In this document: positions 7,328-10,889 of the stretch, piece by piece
Layout: each line of letters begins with the position of its first letter
Position numbering within the stretch: the stretch's first letter is position 1
Assembly: GCA_011051815.1 (NCBI GenBank)
Contig: DRKK01000255.1
Coordinates: 1 to 10,889 of the forward strand
Length of the DNA stretch: 10,889 bases
Direction of reading: 5' to 3'
DNA from: Sphingomonadales bacterium
GTDB taxonomy: Bacteria; Pseudomonadota; Alphaproteobacteria; Sphingomonadales; Emcibacteraceae
Notes under the pieces: generated by a model
What the model saw: the letters and a program-made list of their open reading frames with translations, nothing else
What the model was told of the DNA's origin: nothing
Databases searched by the model: none
Made by a program: the position numbers and the translations under genes

Positions 7328-8641
7328 TCCCACAACCGGACCGGAGCCGCCGATGCTGTTGCCGGACAGTTTTATACGATATTCAACGGTCAGGTCCAGA
7401 TAGCCGCGATAGGCTTCATATTTTGTCTCGTTAAAATAATATCGAATGTTCACCCCCGGTCCGGCTTCAAAAAGGCTGGCTGTGCGAAAGCTGTCCTTTT
7501 GCCAGCTGCCAAGCGCGGTCAGGCGTGGTTGCAGGACAAGCCCCTCGGCAAGGGTCATGCTATAACCGCCTGTCATTTGTGAGGTGAGGAATATATCTGG
7601 GCTTGACGGGTCGATAAGCGCCGCATCAAGATAGAGGCTATAGCTCCACCAGCCCGCCGTGCCCGGCTGATAATCTGTGCCACGGTCATAAGAATATCCC
7701 GCTCGAATCATCCAGTCATTGCGGGCAAAATCACCAATTTTCACCAGCCGTTCTGCCGATAGTACAAGGTTATGATTGGCCAGAGGTTTCAGCCGCAGGC
7801 CAATACCCCCCTGATGACTATTCGGATCAATGGTCAGGCTATCCTGTTCCATGGCGGACAGCAGGCGGCCATAAATCTGAAACTTCCGGCCATTTCGAAA
7901 GCCGATATTTTCCGGCTGATAGCTGACCTCAAGCCCCGTTTGGGACCGGGTGAGGTCGGCCCCCAATTGCCGGGTTGATGAGGAGTCATCCCGGTATATA
8001 ACATAGCTGGTGACCTCAAAGCGGTTTTCCAGCTGTTCCACCTCCCGGCGCAAAGCAAAATTTTGCGTGTCGCGGTCGATGGCGGCTTTGAAATTCTGCA
8101 CTGCCAAGTCATTCTGTCCGGTAATTTTATAGGCATAGGCCAGTTGCAGGCGAATGTCCCGACTGTCGGGCGATGATTTCAAGGCCTGTTCAAAATACCG
8201 GATTGCCGTTTTATACGCCTGTTGTTCATAGGCCGCATAGCCCAGTTTGGCGTCTTGACGTCGCCGTTTAGCAGGCTGTTTCTTCTGAACGGTGGGCGGA
8301 TTGGTTATCTTGATGATTTTTGGTTTGGCGGTCACCTTTTTTTTGCGTGATTTTTTGCGGGGTTTAGGGGGGATTTTTTTTGGAATTATGACCGTCTTCT
8401 GCGGTGCCATGATTTGGGCAATGATAAACGGTTTTTCGGGCATTAATATTTCTGCGGTAATAATTTTTCGCGTGACAGAAGGCTGGGGTGGCTTCCGTGC
8501 GGCCATCTCGCGATAGGGATAGGCCTTGAAATAGGCCCGTTCATTTCGGGCATAATCCGTTGACAGGAATAGCATCAGGGAGAGGGCGGCGGCCCCGAAA
8601 CTTAAAAATATCAGCAACAGGAATTTAGCTCTGGTGCTCAT
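7310..8641 (-). CDS. NfrA-like TPR / outer-membrane beta-barrel protein with membrane anchor and Lys-Pro linker
   Basis: This 443-residue protein has an unusual layout. Residues 6-27 form one hydrophobic segment without a clear AxA cleavage site, so a membrane anchor is more likely than a signal peptide. Residues about 48-128 are rich in Pro and Lys/Arg (KKIPPKPRKKSRKKK at 88-102), like the periplasm-spanning part of TonB. Residues about 129-195 make two tetratricopeptide repeats (GYAAYEQQAYKTAIRYFEQAL, LAYAYKITGQNDLAVQNFKAAI). Residues about 205-443 alternate as beta strands, end in Phe and resemble the C-terminal domain of the phage N4 adsorption protein A (NfrA). E. coli NfrA (about 990 residues) is the outer-membrane partner of NfrB in exopolysaccharide export. 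The ATG overlaps the end of the glycosyltransferase gene by 17 bases with only a weak ribosome binding site, so translation is probably coupled. The NfrA link rests on pattern and neighbourhood; the beta-barrel is an inference. Confidence 0.72.
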   Translation of the reverse strand: MSTRAKFLLLIFLSFGAAALSLMLFLSTDYARNERAYFKAYPYREMAARKPPQPSVTRKIITAEILMPEKPFIIAQIMAPQKTVIIPKKIPPKPRKKSRKKKVTAKPKIIKITNPPTVQKKQPAKRRRQDAKLGYAAYEQQAYKTAIRYFEQALKSSPDSRDIRLQLAYAYKITGQNDLAVQNFKAAIDRDTQNFALRREVEQLENRFEVTSYVIYRDDSSSTRQLGADLTRSQTGLEVSYQPENIGFRNGRKFQIYGRLLSAMEQDSLTIDPNSHQGGIGLRLKPLANHNLVLSAERLVKIGDFARNDWMIRAGYSYDRGTDYQPGTAGWWSYSLYLDAALIDPSSPDIFLTSQMTGGYSMTLAEGLVLQPRLTALGSWQKDSFRTASLFEAGPGVNIRYYFNETKYEAYRGYLDLTVEYRIKLSGNSIGGSGPVVGLTVHF

Positions 8642-10217
8642 TGGCCGTGGCCTGATGTTTCAGGGTGTCTGATAGTTGTTGGCGCGTGATATGGCCTTTG
8701 CGGACCAGTATTTCACCGAGCCTTTGACCATTTTTATTCTGTTCCTTGAGGGCCTGTTCCAGCATACGGGGAGTTAGGGCCGATTGATGCAACAACAGTT
8801 CGCCGAGCTTTCTGTGATAGGGTGTCAATTGGGTCATATCCGGGAACATATGATCGGTCTTGTCCCAGACAAGGGCGATGCCCAACAGCAGGTGCTGCCC
8901 ATACAGATATATGGCCCGCTGGGCGGCCATGAAATTCAGGATATTTCCCCAAAATTGCCGGGGCAGGGACAAGAAGGCGGACAGGGGGCCATAGATTTGA
9001 TGGGTAAAATACATGCGATGCAGGACCCGGTTAATGAGAAACAACAGGTTCGCCCAGAGCAGATATTCCAGTATCTCGCCATGCCGGACCAAGGGCGGAT
9101 AATGATAGCCGTTGGGCATGAGCCACTCCACGCCCCAGACCACAAGGATATTGAGCAGGATAAAATAGGCGGCTATGGATAGCTGGGCAGTAATTATGCC
9201 TTTTCGGTCCCGAAACAGGGCGTATCTCAAGGCCAGTGATCCTTGCCATTTCTGCTGACGCCATCCCTGAAAAGCGATCCCCATCAGCCAACGACTTTTC
9301 TGGCGGACCACGGCCCGGATGCGGTTGGGGAAAAATTCGCGGGTGGCGATGATGTCCCCTGGCCTCTCCATAAAACGGGCAAAGATCAGCTTGAGGTCTG
9401 CGGCCTTCAGGCGCAGGGCAAGGTCATAATCCTCGGTCAGGTTGCCCACATCAAAGGGCATAACCGTATTATTCTGGCTGATCACAGACAGGGCGCGGCG
9501 GCTAAGGGCGGTACCAACCCCGGCGGACGGCACATGCCCGGTCAGGCTTTCCCTGACCACCAGCTCCTTGATATGGTTTTCCGCGAACTCATCCATATAA
9601 TGCCCGCCGGTCAGGTCATACCACGGGCGTTCCAGCGGAATAACCGGAATTTGCACCATATCCTTACGCGGGATTAGGTGGTTATATAGCTTTAATTCAA
9701 GGGGATGGACGATGTCCTCCGCATCATGAAGGATATAGCCAGTAAACTTTATGGCCTGACCCTTTTCAAAGATGCAAATATCCGCATATATCTGATTCAG
9801 GCAGTCGGCCTTGCTGGTCGGGCCAGGGACGGTGAGGCGGCTGATATGCAGATTGGAGTGGACGGGGCAAAGCTGGTCCACCTCCCGGATAGTATCCGGA
9901 TCATTGGGGTAACAGCCGACAAATATATGGTAATTCCGGTAATTATAGCTGGACAGCGTATTCTTTAACATGGCCTGAATGACGGATGATTCCTGCCATG
10001 CGGGAATCATAATGGCGAAATATTGTTCTTTCTTGTCCAGAATGTCCTTGGCCTGAAAGGGGCGGTATTTCCGGTAAATAAAGAATTTCCGCCGAATTTT
10101 ATGAAGGGCATAATAAATATCCACAAAGGCATCATCAAGGCTGCTCAGCAAGATAAAAACCGCTGTCAGGAAAAAGGCCAGTTTCAGAAAAAACAGATAG
10201 CCGGTGAAAAAATCCAG
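8625..10217 (-). CDS. NfrB-like membrane glycosyltransferase (GT2) with C-terminal MshEN c-di-GMP-binding domain
   Basis: This protein has about 530 residues if translation starts at CTG 10217 (531 from ATT 10220). It probably polymerises and exports an exopolysaccharide from nucleotide sugars; the sugar is unknown. Residues 4-24 form a first membrane helix leading into LSSLDDAFVDIYY, a hallmark of NfrB proteins. The family-2 glycosyltransferase domain has IPAWQES (71-77), the metal-binding HDAED (164-168), TED (261-263) and QKSRW (306-310), the QxxRW motif of processive synthases. Several membrane helices fill about 343-452. The C-terminus (about 470-522) holds two 24-residue MshEN motifs and matches the c-di-GMP-sensing tail of E. 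coli NfrB. A start at TTG 10151 would delete the first helix and has no ribosome binding site. The stop lies inside the downstream NfrA-like gene, supporting an operon. Family assignment is good; the exact start is not. Confidence 0.87.
   Translation of the reverse strand: MDFFTGYLFFLKLAFFLTAVFILLSSLDDAFVDIYYALHKIRRKFFIYRKYRPFQAKDILDKKEQYFAIMIPAWQESSVIQAMLKNTLSSYNYRNYHIFVGCYPNDPDTIREVDQLCPVHSNLHISRLTVPGPTSKADCLNQIYADICIFEKGQAIKFTGYILHDAEDIVHPLELKLYNHLIPRKDMVQIPVIPLERPWYDLTGGHYMDEFAENHIKELVVRESLTGHVPSAGVGTALSRRALSVISQNNTVMPFDVGNLTEDYDLALRLKAADLKLIFARFMERPGDIIATREFFPNRIRAVVRQKSRWLMGIAFQGWRQQKWQGSLALRYALFRDRKGIITAQLSIAAYFILLNILVVWGVEWLMPNGYHYPPLVRHGEILEYLLWANLLFLINRVLHRMYFTHQIYGPLSAFLSLPRQFWGNILNFMAAQRAIYLYGQHLLLGIALVWDKTDHMFPDMTQLTPYHRKLGELLLHQSALTPRMLEQALKEQNKNGQRLGEILVRKGHITRQQLSDTLKHQATANEHQS
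8652..8810 (-). other. MshEN c-di-GMP-binding tandem motif in the glycosyltransferase C-terminus
   Basis: Two 24-residue motifs are separated by exactly 5 residues (NKNGQ), the spacing known for MshEN/GspE N-terminal c-di-GMP-binding domains. The first starts KLGELLLHQSALT and ends LEQALKEQ; the second starts RLGEILVRKGHIT and ends LSDTLKHQ. The second matches the consensus well. The first has Lys for the leading Arg and Ser for the usual Gly at position 10. This predicts allosteric control of the synthase by c-di-GMP. Confidence 0.8.
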
Positions 10218-10227
10218 AATTATATTT

Positions 10228-10234
10228 CCCCCTT
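10228..10234 (-). promoter_or_regulatory. Ribosome binding site AAGGGGG for the glycosyltransferase gene
   Basis: AAGGGGG on the minus strand differs from the ideal AAGGAGG by one base. It sits 7 bases before an in-frame ATT (10220) and 10 bases before an in-frame CTG (10217). No ATG, GTG or TTG occurs in frame between the upstream TAG (10257-10259) and the TTG at 10151. This site is therefore the main evidence for a non-standard start codon that keeps the N-terminal membrane helix. Confidence 0.55.
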
Positions 10235-10281
10235 CGTTAACAGAGTGAAGAACTGTCTAGTTGGCAAACATATAATATCTA

Positions 10282-10297
10282 TATGGAATTATCCATA
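10282..10297. repeat. Perfect 6-bp inverted repeat (TATGGA-ATTA-TCCATA) in the gap before the glycosyltransferase
   Basis: A perfect 6-bp stem with a 4-base loop lies just after the stop codon of the PEP-CTERM gene, read on the minus strand. The stem is AT-rich and is not followed by a T run, so it is a poor intrinsic terminator. It could be a protein-binding palindrome or an RNA-stabilising hairpin between two genes of one operon, or chance. Confidence 0.3.
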
Positions 10298-10307
10298 CCT
10301 GGATTTT

Positions 10308-10889
10308 TTATGGGTTTGGTGTTTTTCTTTTTCGGCGACGCTGATATGCCGTGAAGCCCCAGCCAAGACCGAATAGGGCCAGCATGGGTGGTGCCGAAAT
10401 GTTAACAATAAATAATGTCATGTCATCCGTTGCTTTCAAAGGGATGCCGTCATTGGTGATTGTAAAGCCATTATATGAGAAGGGGTTGCCATTATAGTCA
10501 ATGACCAGTTTAATGATATAACTCCCAAGGCCCGGAAAGTCGGTACCCGTCAGGGGAAACAGGCCGGGATTGTTGCCTACCACATCAAACAATACCAGAT
10601 CATAGCCCAGACTGACCGTACCCCCGCCTTCAAGTTGAAGCTCCCAACTGATATCAAATAGAAGGTCAAATTCTGATGGATTCAAGGCACCTTGAATATC
10701 GCAGAGAGATATTACCGAGATCGAAAAAGAATTTTCAGCACAGCCATCAAAATCAATGTCCATTCCAGAATAAATGGTTTTGTCAGGCCCGGCATCTGCG
10801 AATAAAACAATATTATTACCGCCACCACCGTTTCCGCCGCCACCGTTTCCGCCACCACCGTTTCCGCCACCCCCGTTTCCGCCACCGCC
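10308..10889 (-). CDS. PKD-like surface protein with Gly-Asn repeat and variant PEP-CTERM tail, 5' end outside window
   Basis: The frame runs open to the right edge, so the N-terminus and signal peptide are not seen; 193 residues are visible. From the edge there are about 23 residues of Gly4-Asn repeats. A domain beginning ADAGPDKTIYSG and containing WELQLEGGG and GSYIIKLVIDYNG follows; this resembles a PKD/immunoglobulin-like fold. The C-terminus is a sorting signal of PEP-CTERM type: short motif SAPP, hydrophobic stretch (MLALFGLGWGFTAY) and a basic cluster (RRRKRK). PEP-CTERM proteins are processed by exosortases after crossing the inner membrane and are typical of bacteria that make exopolysaccharide; no exosortase gene is in the window. 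The Met at 10763 is internal, since the frame and the domain both extend beyond it. A 90-base gap separates this gene from the same-strand glycosyltransferase, so cotranscription is possible. Confident as a PEP-CTERM-like protein; its ligand or role is unknown. Confidence 0.8.
   Translation of the reverse strand, partial: GGGGNGGGGNGGGGNGGGGNGGGGNNIVLFADAGPDKTIYSGMDIDFDGCAENSFSISVISLCDIQGALNPSEFDLLFDISWELQLEGGGTVSLGYDLVLFDVVGNNPGLFPLTGTDFPGLGSYIIKLVIDYNGNPFSYNGFTITNDGIPLKATDDMTLFIVNISAPPMLALFGLGWGFTAYQRRRKRKTPNP
10821..10889 (-). repeat. 15-bp tandem repeat encoding Gly-Gly-Gly-Gly-Asn units
   Basis: On the plus strand the unit is GCCACCACCGTTTCC. Four full copies (10821, 10836, 10851, 10866) and a 9-base partial copy run into the window edge. 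Copies differ at single third-position or neighbouring bases, so the coding unit (Gly4-Asn on the minus strand) is kept. It forms a flexible linker before the PKD-like domain. Copy number could vary by replication slippage; the true array length is not visible. Confidence 0.9.

Noticed and set aside
10149..10151. TTG at 10151 as the glycosyltransferase start
   Set aside because: It has no ribosome binding site and would remove a clear membrane helix that continues upstream in frame and matches the NfrB pattern.
10219..10224. TATAAT on the minus strand as a -10 promoter element
   Set aside because: No -35 lies at 16-18 bases upstream, and transcription from it would begin inside the likely coding start; the match is probably chance in AT-rich sequence.
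10023..10376. Plus-strand open frame of 117 codons across the start of the glycosyltransferase and the gap
   Set aside because: It lies antisense to a well-supported N-terminal helix and to the PEP-CTERM tail, has no ribosome binding site I can see, and resembles no family.
10761..10763. ATG at 10763 as the start of the PEP-CTERM protein
   Set aside because: The frame is open upstream to the window edge and carries the PKD-like signature and the Gly-Asn repeat, so this Met is internal.

Overview
The window looks like the chromosome of a mid-GC, probably marine or environmental alphaproteobacterium. The evidence is a glnD-murJ pair, a stand-alone receiver protein that closely resembles Caulobacter CpdR, and a variant PEP-CTERM surface protein. 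The sequence does not fix the genus; orders such as Emcibacterales, Kordiimonadales or Sneathiellales would fit. No RNA gene, insertion sequence, CRISPR array or phage gene was seen. Coding density is very high, and no gene-free stretch exceeds about 130 bases.

Left part (2-4685). The 3' two thirds of glnD (PII uridylyltransferase/uridylyl-removing enzyme) runs directly into murJ (lipid II flippase). murJ meets an N-formylglutamate amidohydrolase gene tail to tail, with a 20-base overlap. That gene is divergent from cpdR across an AT-rich 128-base gap. The stop codon of cpdR overlaps the ATG of pepN (TGATG). One transcript therefore probably makes both an adaptor that steers ClpXP proteolysis and an aminopeptidase that can finish peptides released by such proteases.

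Right part (7310-10889), all on the minus strand. A PKD-like protein with a glycine-asparagine repeat and a PEP-CTERM-type tail enters from the right edge. Downstream lie a glycosyltransferase like NfrB and a protein related to the C-terminal domain of NfrA. The glycosyltransferase has a C-terminal MshEN-type c-di-GMP-binding domain with exact 24-5-24 motif spacing. In E. coli, NfrA and NfrB form a c-di-GMP-controlled exopolysaccharide secretion system that phage N4 uses as receptor. The version here appears condensed. The NfrA-like protein is only 443 residues and joins an inner-membrane anchor, a Lys/Pro-rich TonB-like linker, TPR repeats and a predicted outer-membrane beta-barrel in one chain. 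This module, next to a PEP-CTERM protein (a class often tied to exopolysaccharide production), is the most interesting part of the window.

The glycosyltransferase has no usable ATG, GTG or TTG in front of its first membrane helix. A strong ribosome binding site instead points to an ATT or CTG start at 10220 or 10217.
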